Shown: positions 38,015 through 45,777 of the stretch, piece by piece | Layout of the letters: each line of letters starts with the position of its first letter | How positions within the stretch are numbered: position 1 is the first letter of the stretch | The notes under the pieces: generated by a model | Databases searched by the model: none | What the model was told of the DNA's origin: nothing | The model's input: the letters and a program-made list of their open reading frames with translations, nothing else | Translations under genes and position numbers: made by a program | NCBI GenBank assembly: GCA_963807735.1 | Contig: CAWEDI010000006.1 | Coordinates: 70,341-134,340 of the forward strand | Length of the DNA: 64,000 bases | Reading direction: 5' to 3' | Origin: Roseiarcus sp963807735 | GTDB taxonomy: Bacteria > Pseudomonadota > Alphaproteobacteria > Rhizobiales > Beijerinckiaceae

Positions 38015-39424
38015 GTGGACACGCTGCCCGTCCCGTCCAGCCGCCTCGGCCTCGTGCTCGCGACCCTACGCTCCCGCATCGAAACCCGGGCGCTGCCGCG
38101 TGGGGCGCGCCTGCCCTCGGTGCGCCGGCTTGCCGAGGAGCTCGGCGTGTCGAAGTCGACCGTCGTTGAGGCTTACGACCGGCTGGCGGCGGAGAGCGCG
38201 GTCGAGGCGCGGCGCGGTTCTGGGTTCTATGTGGCCGCCGCGCCGGAGCCGCTGCGGCTCGCCGCGGCGCCGCCGCTCGATCCCGCGGTCGACCTGCTGA
38301 CCCTGACGCGCCGCCTGCTCGACGAGCAGCCGCACGCGTTGCAGCCGGCCTCGGGCTGGCTGCCGGAAGACTGGCTCCCCCTCGCAGGCTTCGAGAAAGC
38401 CGTGCGCGCCGTCGCGCGCGGGCCGGCGCTGACGAAACTGCGCTACAACTCGCCGCACGGGTTCGAGCCGCTGCGCCGGCTCATTGCGGCGCGGCTCGCC
38501 GAGCGCGGCGCGCCGATCGACCCTGCCCGGCTCGTGCTCGCCGACTCGGCGACCCAGGCGCTCGACCTGGCTTTGCGGTTCTTCCTGTCGCCGGGCGATC
38601 GGTTGGTGATCGACGATCCCCGCTATTTCAACCTGGTGCCGCTGGCGAGCGCCCATCGCGCCGACATCGCGACCGTGCCCTATACCCGCGAGGGTCCCGA
38701 CGTGGCGGCGCTGGAGACGATTTTCGCGCAAAGCCGGCCACGCGTCTATCTGATGCTCGCCGGCCCGCACAATCCGACCGGCGCCACGCTTTCCGCGGCC
38801 GTGGCGCATCGCGTGCTGCGGCTGGCGGAAACTTACGACGTCGCCATCATCGAGGACGACGTCTACGGCGATTTCGAGAGCGTTCCGTCGCCGCGTCTCG
38901 CCCCGCTTGACGGCTATTCGCGAGTGCTTCAGGTCGGCGGCTATTCCAAGACGGTGACGGCGGCGTTGAAGGTCGCCTATCTCGCCGGCCGCGCCGACTG
39001 GATCGAAGCGCTGGTCGATCTCAAGCTGGCGACGACGCTCGGCAATTCCTCGTTCGCGGCGGCGACGATGCACGCCTTCCTCGCCGAAGGCGGCTATCGG
39101 CGCCATCTCGACGCGCTGCGCCCGCGGCTCGCCGCCGCCACCGCGCAACTGCTCACGCAGTTTCACGCGCTCGGGCTCAAGCCGTGGGTCGAGCCGCGCG
39201 CCGGGGTGTTCGCCTGGAGCGAGCTGCCCGACGGTCTCGACGCCACCGAGGTCGCGCGGGCGGCGCAGGAGCGCAATGTCGTGTTTGCGCCCGGCCGTTC
39301 GTTCTCGGCCGATCCGCGCTGGCGCGGGTTCATGCGGTTCAACGTCGCGGTCGGCGGCGAACCACGCGTGTTCGAGACCCTGGAATGGGCGATGGAGAAA
39401 ACCCGGCGCGCTCAGGCGGCGTAG
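38015..39424 (+). CDS. MocR/PdxR-type regulator (GntR HTH plus aminotransferase domain)
   Basis: MocR proteins combine a GntR DNA-binding domain with a PLP-binding aminotransferase-fold domain and regulate amine or vitamin B6 metabolism. The GTG at 38015 has GGAG about nine bases upstream; a TTG at 38000 is an alternative. The N-terminal part shows RGARLPSVRRLAEELGVSKS and TVVEAYDRLAAESAVEARRG. The aminotransferase part has LMLAGPHNPTGATLS, then IIEDDVYGDFE, and the PLP lysine in QVGGYSKTVTAALKVAYLAG. The end overlaps the convergent epimerase gene by 13 bases. Which pathway it controls is not clear. Confidence 0.86.
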   Translation: MDTLPVPSSRLGLVLATLRSRIETRALPRGARLPSVRRLAEELGVSKSTVVEAYDRLAAESAVEARRGSGFYVAAAPEPLRLAAAPPLDPAVDLLTLTRRLLDEQPHALQPASGWLPEDWLPLAGFEKAVRAVARGPALTKLRYNSPHGFEPLRRLIAARLAERGAPIDPARLVLADSATQALDLALRFFLSPGDRLVIDDPRYFNLVPLASAHRADIATVPYTREGPDVAALETIFAQSRPRVYLMLAGPHNPTGATLSAAVAHRVLRLAETYDVAIIEDDVYGDFESVPSPRLAPLDGYSRVLQVGGYSKTVTAALKVAYLAGRADWIEALVDLKLATTLGNSSFAAATMHAFLAEGGYRRHLDALRPRLAAATAQLLTQFHALGLKPWVEPRAGVFAWSELPDGLDATEVARAAQERNVVFAPGRSFSADPRWRGFMRFNVAVGGEPRVFETLEWAMEKTRRAQAA

Positions 39425-40410
39425 AAGCCGCGATACCAGTCGACGAACGCGCGCACGCCGTCGTCGACGCCGGTCGTCGGCACGTAGCCGGTCAGCGCTT
39501 GCAGCAGATCCGGCGCCGCCCAGGTCGCCGGCACGTCGCCCTTCTGCATGTCGAGCAGGCGCCGTTCGGTCGGCCGGCCGAGCGCCCGCTCGATCGCCTC
39601 GATGAACGGCAACAGCCCGACCGGCCGGCCGCCGCCGATGTTTACGACGCGATAAGGCGCGGCCGGCGACAGCGCATCCATCGGACCGGCCGGCTCGCCT
39701 ATGCGGGGCGCCATGTCGATCAACCGCAGGATCGCCTCGACGAGGTCGTCGACATAAGTAAAGTCGCGCTTCATCTCGCCGCGGCCGTAGACGTCGATCG
39801 GCTGCCCGCGCAATGTCGCGCCGACGAACTTGAACAAAGCCATGTCCGGCCGTCCCCAAGGTCCGTAGACGGTGAAGAAGCGGAACGCGGTCGTCGGGAT
39901 TTTCCACAAATGCGCGTAGGCGTGCGCCATGTCCTCGGTCGCCTTCTTGGTCGCGGCGTAGAGGGTCAGCGGATGGTCGGTGCGGTCGATCTCGCGGAAC
40001 GGCATCGCCGCGTTGGCGCCGTAGACGGAGCTGGTCGAGGCGATCAGGAAATGGCGGACGGCGTGCGTTCGCGCGACCTCCATGACATTGTAGGTTCCGA
40101 CGAGATTGGCGTCGACATAGGCGCGTGGGTTCTCGATCGAGTAGCGCACGCCCGCCTGGGCGGCGAGATGAACGATGACGTCGGGCTTGGCCTCGGCGAA
40201 GGCGTCGAGCGCCGCGCTGTCCTCGAGCATCGCGACGCAGCCGCGAAAGTTCGGCGCTTTGCCGAGCTCGGCCCAGCGCGCTTCCTTCAGACGCACGTCG
40301 TAGTAGGGCGTCATGCCGTCGTAGCCATCGACGTCGACGCCTTGCGCCAACAGCCGCCGACTCACATGGAAGCCGATGAAGCCCGCCGCGCCGGTCACCA
40401 GAACCCGCAT
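39412..40410 (-). CDS. UDP-glucuronate 4-epimerase-like NAD-dependent epimerase
   Basis: The enzyme is a short-chain dehydrogenase-type sugar-nucleotide epimerase that would make UDP-galacturonate for LPS or capsule. The 332-residue product has the NAD motif VTGAAGFIGFHVSRRLLAQG, the family marker YDGMTPYYDVRLKEARW, HLAAQAGVRYSIENPRAYVD, the catalytic serine region STSSVYG, the YxxxK motif YAATK, and FTVYGPWGRPDMALFKF, typical of GAE/LpsL enzymes. It is divergent from ackA, 50 bases away. No polysaccharide cluster is adjacent. Confidence 0.88.
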   Translation of the reverse strand: MRVLVTGAAGFIGFHVSRRLLAQGVDVDGYDGMTPYYDVRLKEARWAELGKAPNFRGCVAMLEDSAALDAFAEAKPDVIVHLAAQAGVRYSIENPRAYVDANLVGTYNVMEVARTHAVRHFLIASTSSVYGANAAMPFREIDRTDHPLTLYAATKKATEDMAHAYAHLWKIPTTAFRFFTVYGPWGRPDMALFKFVGATLRGQPIDVYGRGEMKRDFTYVDDLVEAILRLIDMAPRIGEPAGPMDALSPAAPYRVVNIGGGRPVGLLPFIEAIERALGRPTERRLLDMQKGDVPATWAAPDLLQALTGYVPTTGVDDGVRAFVDWYRGFYAA

Positions 40411-40460
40411 GCCGATCCCTCCGCTATAAGCGTCCCGCCGCCGTCAGGATAAGCACGAAA

Positions 40461-41627
40461 ATGAAATTCATCCTCACCCTCAACGCCGGTTCGTCGTCGC
40501 TCAAGTTCTCGCTGTTCGACGCCGGCCTCGTCTGCGCCGGGCGCGGCGCGGTCGAGCCGCTCGGCGGCCGCGCGGCGCTGAAGTACAAGCCTGCCGCCGG
40601 TCCCGCCCTCGAACGCGCCCTCGCAGCGGGCGAGGGCGACCCCCACCAGGCGGCGCTCACCCTCGCGCTCGCGGCGATCCGCGAGGATACCCCTGACCTC
40701 AACGTCGTCGCGGTCGGCCATCGCATCGTCCACGGCGGTTTGCGCTTCACAGCGCCCGCGCGCATCGATGACGCCGTTTACGCGGCGCTGGCCGAACTGG
40801 AGCCGCTGGCGCCGCTGCACCAGCCGCACAATCTCGCCGGCGTCCGCGCGGCGCGCGCGCTGTTCCCCGCGGCCGCGCAGATCGGCTGTTTCGACACCGC
40901 GTTTCATCGCGGCCATCCCTTCGTCGCCGACGCCTACGGACTGCCGCGCGCGCTCTATGACGAAGGCGTGCGCCGCTACGGCTTCCACGGGATTTCCTAC
41001 GAATACGTCAGCGCCCGGCTCCGGGAGATCGCGCCCGAAGCCAGGCGGGTCGTGATCGCGCATCTCGGCAATGGCGCGTCGATGTGCGCGGTCCGCGACG
41101 GCCGCTCGGTCGCCTCGACGATGGGCTTCTCCACCCTCGACGGTCTGATGATGGGCACGCGGCCCGGACAACTCGATCCCGGCGTGCTGCTGTACTTGAT
41201 GACCGCCAAGAAGCTCGACGCCGCCGGCCTCAGCGAGATGCTCTATCGTCGCAGCGGCCTCGCCGGCCTTTCCGGCGTTTCGAACGACTGGCGCGAGATC
41301 GAGACGGCGGGAACGCCGGCGGCCGAAGACGCCATCGCCTATTTCGTCCACCGCATTCGCTACGAACTCGGCGGCCTCGCCGTCGCGCTGGGCGGTCTCG
41401 ACGCGCTGGTGTTCACGGCCGGCATCGGCGAACATTCGGCGCGGCTGCGCGCCGAGGTCACGGCGAACCTCGGCTGGCTCGGCGTCAGCGTCGATGACGC
41501 CGCCAACCGCGCCCATGCGACGCTGATCTCCGCTTCCGAGTCGCGGGTGCGGGTGTTCGTCGTGGCCACGGACGAAGAGCGGCGCATCGCCGAGCACGCG
41601 TCGCAAGTTGCGTTTTCTTCACCCTGA
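40461..41627 (+). CDS. ackA: acetate kinase
   Basis: AckA converts acetyl phosphate and ADP to acetate and ATP, or the reverse. The 388-residue protein carries LNAGSSSLKFSLFDAGLV at the start, VGHRIVHGG, FDTAFHR, RYGFHGISYEYVSARL, VIAHLGNGASMCAVRDG, GFSTLDGLMMGTRPGQLDPG and the C-terminal FTAGIGEHSARLRAEV. All acetokinase signatures are intact. Its usual partner pta is not next to it. Confidence 0.95.
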   Translation: MKFILTLNAGSSSLKFSLFDAGLVCAGRGAVEPLGGRAALKYKPAAGPALERALAAGEGDPHQAALTLALAAIREDTPDLNVVAVGHRIVHGGLRFTAPARIDDAVYAALAELEPLAPLHQPHNLAGVRAARALFPAAAQIGCFDTAFHRGHPFVADAYGLPRALYDEGVRRYGFHGISYEYVSARLREIAPEARRVVIAHLGNGASMCAVRDGRSVASTMGFSTLDGLMMGTRPGQLDPGVLLYLMTAKKLDAAGLSEMLYRRSGLAGLSGVSNDWREIETAGTPAAEDAIAYFVHRIRYELGGLAVALGGLDALVFTAGIGEHSARLRAEVTANLGWLGVSVDDAANRAHATLISASESRVRVFVVATDEERRIAEHASQVAFSSP

Positions 41628-41683
41628 CGCTCAAGCCGACCTTAACCTTCGCGCCGTCAAATACGGAGGTTCGCGGAGGTTGC

Positions 41684-41887
41684 GTGCGTATGTTGGTGCT
41701 CCCGATTGGACCCTATGCCCCGGTCACCCCGATTGCGCCGATAGCCCCGATCGCTCCGCGCAAGACGCGGCGAACCGACAAAACTTCCGGTGATCCGCTC
41801 GCGGCGACCCGCCCCGCCCGCTCGGCGACGACGCTCGCCTCCCATTCCACCCGCGCCGCGCTCGACGAGATCAAACTCGGCGGCTGA
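41684..41887 (+). CDS. small proline-rich protein, uncharacterised
   Basis: A 67-residue frame starts at a GTG at 41684 (or the ATG at 41690), with GGAGG four to ten bases upstream. The N-terminal part repeats the pattern P-I/V-x-P (PYAPVTPIAPIAPIAPRK), followed by a basic Ser/Thr/Ala-rich part and a C-terminal ALDEIKLGG. I do not recognise the family. The good ribosome-binding site and the patterned protein argue for a real gene; the short length argues against certainty. Confidence 0.4.
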   Translation: MRMLVLPIGPYAPVTPIAPIAPIAPRKTRRTDKTSGDPLAATRPARSATTLASHSTRAALDEIKLGG

Positions 41888-41959
41888 AAAAACCTCGCTC
41901 GGCGCCCGTGGGGACGAAGCCCTTATGGACTTCGGCTGAGCTTCTCCGACAAGACACGG

Positions 41960-42324
41960 AGCTGCTGTTGATCGCCGACATTCCGGCAATTCTGGAGCGC
42001 GTGGAATTCCAAGCGCTCTATCAGCCGTAGATGTTGGCCGACGGCTCGCGCATGACCTGCGTCGAAGCGCTGCCGCGTTGGAACAGCCCGCATGGACTGA
42101 CCGGCCCCGGCGATTTCATCGCCGTCGCCGAACAGCGCCAGGTGATCCGCGAACTTGGCGCGTTCGTGTTGCGCCGCGCCTGCCGGGACGCGGACGGCTG
42201 GGACGGCGTCTCGGTCGCGGTCTATGTCTCGGGCAACCAGCCCACGGATCCCGGCTTCGTCGACCTTGTCGCTCTGCTGCCGCACGTGCAGATGGAGCGG
42301 CGGGTCGGCAGTCTCTTGGTCTGA
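41960..42324 (+). pseudogene. EAL-domain remnant
   Basis: The translation ERVEFQALYQP, an in-frame TAG at 42028, then MLADGSRMTCVEALPRWNSP, GLTGPGDFIAVAEQRQVIRE and LGAFVLRRACRDADGWDGVS follows the first third of the EAL phosphodiesterase domain (YQP, the EAL/EAx-LxRW motif, FIxxAE, LGxxVLxxAC). EAL proteins degrade cyclic di-GMP. The catalytic C-terminal part is missing and the reading frame is interrupted, so this is a non-functional fragment. Confidence 0.7.
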
Positions 42325-42395
42325 AAGACATGGGTTTCGAGACACAATCGAACACCCTCGCCAAAATTTCGCTCAGCGCTTATGATATACAGTCA

Positions 42396-43250
42396 CTAAA
42401 AGCATGTACTGAATCGTTCAGGAATAGTTACAAATTTCGGCGCCGGTTGCCCGAAAATAAACATTCCGTCGCGCTCAGCCATACCACTTACCATCGTCGC
42501 AATTTCATTCTCAAAATCAAACGGCCCGACCTGTCCAATTCTAACATTATGCAGAGGTTCAAGGAACGCCTCCTGAACAAACCGGTCAGGGCCAAATCTG
42601 TGGTGCCCTCCATGGCCAGATGTCTCTTGTGCCTCGGACCATGAATTAGTTGAATTTATGATTTGTCTTTTCATCGCTATATTATAATCAACATATTTAG
42701 TATGAAATACAAACAAATCAGAATCAAAAGCAGGCTTGACGCTACTTCCATGTGCGCCCGGAAGCCACCTAAGCGGGACCGAGCTAATCAATGGCTTAGT
42801 TCCAGACCCGCTGAAACGAGCAACGCGGCGTTGGGATAAAATCGGCTTGTCAAGATCGATCGGCGCCTCTTGTGTTAAGATATGATGCACATGCAATCCA
42901 ATACACGCCGCCACAATCGGTCTCTTTATTTCAATATAGGTAGCTAAATTTTTATATTTGGCGGGATCGGGTACAATTACTTCGTCGCAATCCGTAACAA
43001 TAACGCAATCAAAATGCTGAATTAAGACAGTGTGTAGATGACTGACAACGTCTGACTTCTTAACATCATCAAAAGGTGTATGGGGAACTCTAATTACGTT
43101 CACCTGACCCAATCCAGACGTGCTTCCGTCAGTTGACCCGTGATCGAACACATATAAATTAGCTGTTCCAAAATTGCGCCCGTAATGCGCAATCCATATA
43201 GGCAAATTGACAGATTCGTTGAAAACGTGAGTTATGACTGCAGTCTGCAT
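42396..43250 (-). CDS. glycosyltransferase family 2-like protein, AT-rich
   Basis: The 284-residue product resembles cytoplasmic GT-A-fold glycosyltransferases. It begins AVITHVFNESVNLPIWIAHY, a pattern of transferases acting on glycan or protein acceptors. It continues VFDHGSTDGSTSGLG and has a DxD-type motif in FDCVIVTDCDEVIVPDP. A later conserved-looking part is SGSGTKPLISSVPLRWLPGA. Base composition is much more AT-rich than that of its neighbours, and it lies between an EAL gene fragment and an ADH gene, which suggests recent transfer. The sugar and acceptor are unknown. Confidence 0.75.
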   Translation of the reverse strand: MQTAVITHVFNESVNLPIWIAHYGRNFGTANLYVFDHGSTDGSTSGLGQVNVIRVPHTPFDDVKKSDVVSHLHTVLIQHFDCVIVTDCDEVIVPDPAKYKNLATYIEIKRPIVAACIGLHVHHILTQEAPIDLDKPILSQRRVARFSGSGTKPLISSVPLRWLPGAHGSSVKPAFDSDLFVFHTKYVDYNIAMKRQIINSTNSWSEAQETSGHGGHHRFGPDRFVQEAFLEPLHNVRIGQVGPFDFENEIATMVSGMAERDGMFIFGQPAPKFVTIPERFSTCF

Positions 43251-43419
43251 GTGCGGTACCTAAGTTGCAGTAGCGAGCCGAAATAGGGGAACGCGCCGTT
43301 CCGTCAGTGTGATCCCCCGTGAGGCAATGCGTGGATCGGGCAAACAAAGGACGGCGGCGAGTGGCGTGCGGCCCTCAAATCCAAGTCGCCGCACTCCCGG
43401 GGCGGTCTGAGCGCAGGAT

Positions 43420-44577
43420 TCACCAGGCGCGGCGATAGATCTCCAAAGCGTCGGCCTCGCTGACCGGGCGCGGGTTGTTGGGCAACAGGCGCGTCTGGTT
43501 CATCGCGTCGCGCGCCAGCATCGGCAGCACGGTCTCGGGCACATCGAGCTCGCGCAAGCGCTGCGGCAAGCCGCAGCGGCGTGACAGCTCCTGCAACGCG
43601 TCACAGAACGCTTCCGCACGGGCTTGGCCCTCCAGGTTCGCGAGGCGCGGGAACGCGAACGGCGCAATCTCGGCATAGGGCCGCGGCGCCGTCTTGGCGT
43701 TGAACCGCAGCACATGCGCCAGCACCAGCGCGTTCGATAGCCCGTGCGGGATGTGGAAATGGCCGCCGAGCGGATAGGCCAGCGCATGCACGGCGGCGAC
43801 CGGCGAATTGGCGAACGCCTGCCCCGCCAGCATCGAGCCGAGCAGCATCGCCGACCGCGCCTCGATGTCGGCGCCGTTGTGGACGGCGGTTTCAAGGCTC
43901 CCGCCGAGAAGGGTCAGCGCCTGCGTCGCCAGATGACGCGACACCGGGTTGTTGTTCGGGTTCATCGAAGCGTAGGCCTCGATGGCGTGGACCATCGCGT
44001 CGATCCCGGTCGCGGCGGTAACGTGCGGCGGCAGCCCGAGCGTCAGCTCCGGATCGAGCAGCGCGACATCGGGCAGGATGACCGGGGAGACGACGCCCAT
44101 CTTCTCGTTCTCGCCGGTGGTGACGATCGAGATCGGCGTCACCTCGGAGCCGGTGCCGGCCGTCGTCGGCGCCAGGATCAACGGCAGCCGGGGCCCCTTC
44201 GCCTTGCCGACGCCGAACGCGTCGGCCAGCGTTTCGCGGCCCGGGGCGAGCAGCGCGACGAGCTTGGCGGTGTCGAGCGAAGACCCGCCGCCAAGCCCCA
44301 ACACCCCCGTCGCCGATGCGCTCCGGGCGGCCTCGACGGCATGCAGGATCATCGCCGCCGGCGGATCGGCGACGACGTCGGCGAACACGGTCGCCTCGAC
44401 GCCAGCGGCGCCGAGATATTCGAGCGCTCGGGCGACGATGCCGGTCGCCATCATGCCGGGATCGGTGACGACGAGCACGCTCGCGCCGAGGCGCTCGCGG
44501 GCGAGAGCGCCGATCCGGCCCAGCGCGCCAGCGCCGAAATGCAGGCTGGCGCAGGTATTGAAAATGAAAGGCGGCAT
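43420..44577 (-). CDS. iron-containing alcohol dehydrogenase
   Basis: A group III, iron-type, NAD(P)-dependent alcohol dehydrogenase. The ATG at 44577 is chosen; a TTG at 44598 would add seven residues, and the G-rich ribosome-binding sequence lies between them. The 385-residue product has NTCASLHFGAGALGRIGALA, the nucleotide motif GLGGGSSLDTAKLVALL, APTTAGTGSEVTPISIVTTG, and the metal-binding segments ATGIDAMVHAIEAYAS and HALAYPLGGHFHIPHGLSNA. The substrate is not defined. A zinc-type alcohol dehydrogenase gene lies 37 bases upstream on the same strand, so the two are probably cotranscribed. Confidence 0.9.
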   Translation of the reverse strand: MPPFIFNTCASLHFGAGALGRIGALARERLGASVLVVTDPGMMATGIVARALEYLGAAGVEATVFADVVADPPAAMILHAVEAARSASATGVLGLGGGSSLDTAKLVALLAPGRETLADAFGVGKAKGPRLPLILAPTTAGTGSEVTPISIVTTGENEKMGVVSPVILPDVALLDPELTLGLPPHVTAATGIDAMVHAIEAYASMNPNNNPVSRHLATQALTLLGGSLETAVHNGADIEARSAMLLGSMLAGQAFANSPVAAVHALAYPLGGHFHIPHGLSNALVLAHVLRFNAKTAPRPYAEIAPFAFPRLANLEGQARAEAFCDALQELSRRCGLPQRLRELDVPETVLPMLARDAMNQTRLLPNNPRPVSEADALEIYRRAW

Positions 44578-44614
44578 CTCCTCCCCCCTTGGCGGCAAGG
44601 CTCGCGGCCTTTCC

Positions 44615-45634
44615 TCAAGCGTTCATTTTAAGCACGACCCGAAACCGCGCCTTGCCGCTCATCATGCGATCATACGCATCCTGCGCTTTCTCAAGCGGAT
44701 AGACCTCGTTCATCGACGCAACGCCGTTGAGCTTGCTGAACTGCAAGGTGTCTTCCGAATCGCGCGCGACGCCGGAATACCAGCCTCGGACGGCCGCCGA
44801 CTTGAACAAGAGATCCAAGGAGTTGATCGTCAACGGTCCGACAGCGCCAATCACCATCATGACGCCGTTCGGCCCGAGGCCGCCGGCGATCGCCTGCATT
44901 GCGGGGCCGTTGGTGACGGTTGCAAGAATCGCACGGGCGCCGCCCATCGCCGTCAGCGCCTTGGCCGGGTCTTCCGTTGCGCTGTCGATATAGTCGGTCG
45001 CGCCGAGTTTTCGCGCAAGCTCTTCCTTGTCGCGCCCCCGGTTGACGGCCACCGTTCGAAAACCCTGGCGCGCGGCGAACTGGACGCCAAGATGGCCGAG
45101 GCCGCCGACGCCGTGAACGGCGACGACGTCTCCCGGTCCCGCGCCGGTATGGCGCAAGGCGTTGAAAGTCGTGACCCCGGCGCAAAGCAGCGGCGCGGAC
45201 TCAACAGCGTCGAGGTCGTCAGGGACATGCGCGACCGCCGAAATATCCGCAACCATGTGCGTCGCATAACCGCCGTCCCGGCTGACGCCCGTCGTCTCGT
45301 GAACATTTTCGCAAGCGAAAGCGCTGTCGCGACGGCAGTGACGGCAGTACCCGCACAACCCTCCGAACCAACCCACGCCGACTCGCTCGCCGATCGACCA
45401 ACCGTGCACTTCCGGACCCAGCGCGTCGATCACGCCCACAACCTCGTGGCCCGGCACGCGAGGATAGCGGATGCCTGGAAACAGACCGTCGACCGTGACA
45501 GAATCGCTATGACAAACCCCGCAAGCCTGCACGCGGATAAGAACTTCCCCGCGGCCGGGCGTGGGGATCTCCCGCTCTTCGGCGACAAGAGGACCGCCGG
45601 CCTTGTGGACGGCGAAGGCTTGCATCTTCGACAT
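44615..45634 (-). CDS. zinc-dependent alcohol dehydrogenase
   Basis: A medium-chain dehydrogenase oxidising alcohols or reducing aldehydes. The ATG at 45634 gives 339 residues; upstream in-frame sequence has no family similarity. The catalytic zinc site is VQACGVCHSDSVTVDG with GHEVVGVIDALG, the structural zinc site is the four-cysteine loop CGYCRHCRRDSAFAC, and the cofactor motif is VHGVGGLGHLGVQFA. A family end is TINSLDLLFKSAAVRGWYSG. It is upstream of the iron-type alcohol dehydrogenase gene in one likely transcript. Confidence 0.92.
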   Translation of the reverse strand: MSKMQAFAVHKAGGPLVAEEREIPTPGRGEVLIRVQACGVCHSDSVTVDGLFPGIRYPRVPGHEVVGVIDALGPEVHGWSIGERVGVGWFGGLCGYCRHCRRDSAFACENVHETTGVSRDGGYATHMVADISAVAHVPDDLDAVESAPLLCAGVTTFNALRHTGAGPGDVVAVHGVGGLGHLGVQFAARQGFRTVAVNRGRDKEELARKLGATDYIDSATEDPAKALTAMGGARAILATVTNGPAMQAIAGGLGPNGVMMVIGAVGPLTINSLDLLFKSAAVRGWYSGVARDSEDTLQFSKLNGVASMNEVYPLEKAQDAYDRMMSGKARFRVVLKMNA

Positions 45635-45777
45635 GACGGTGTCTCCCGTTTCGCGAAAAATCTTACGGCGCCGACGCGCTTTAAAACAAATATCGGCGGC
45701 GTCGGCAATCTGACGGCGTCGCGCCGCCCGGAGGATCCCTCCGCTTGCAAGCGGTGCGTCAACTTTGAGGCCGTTCG

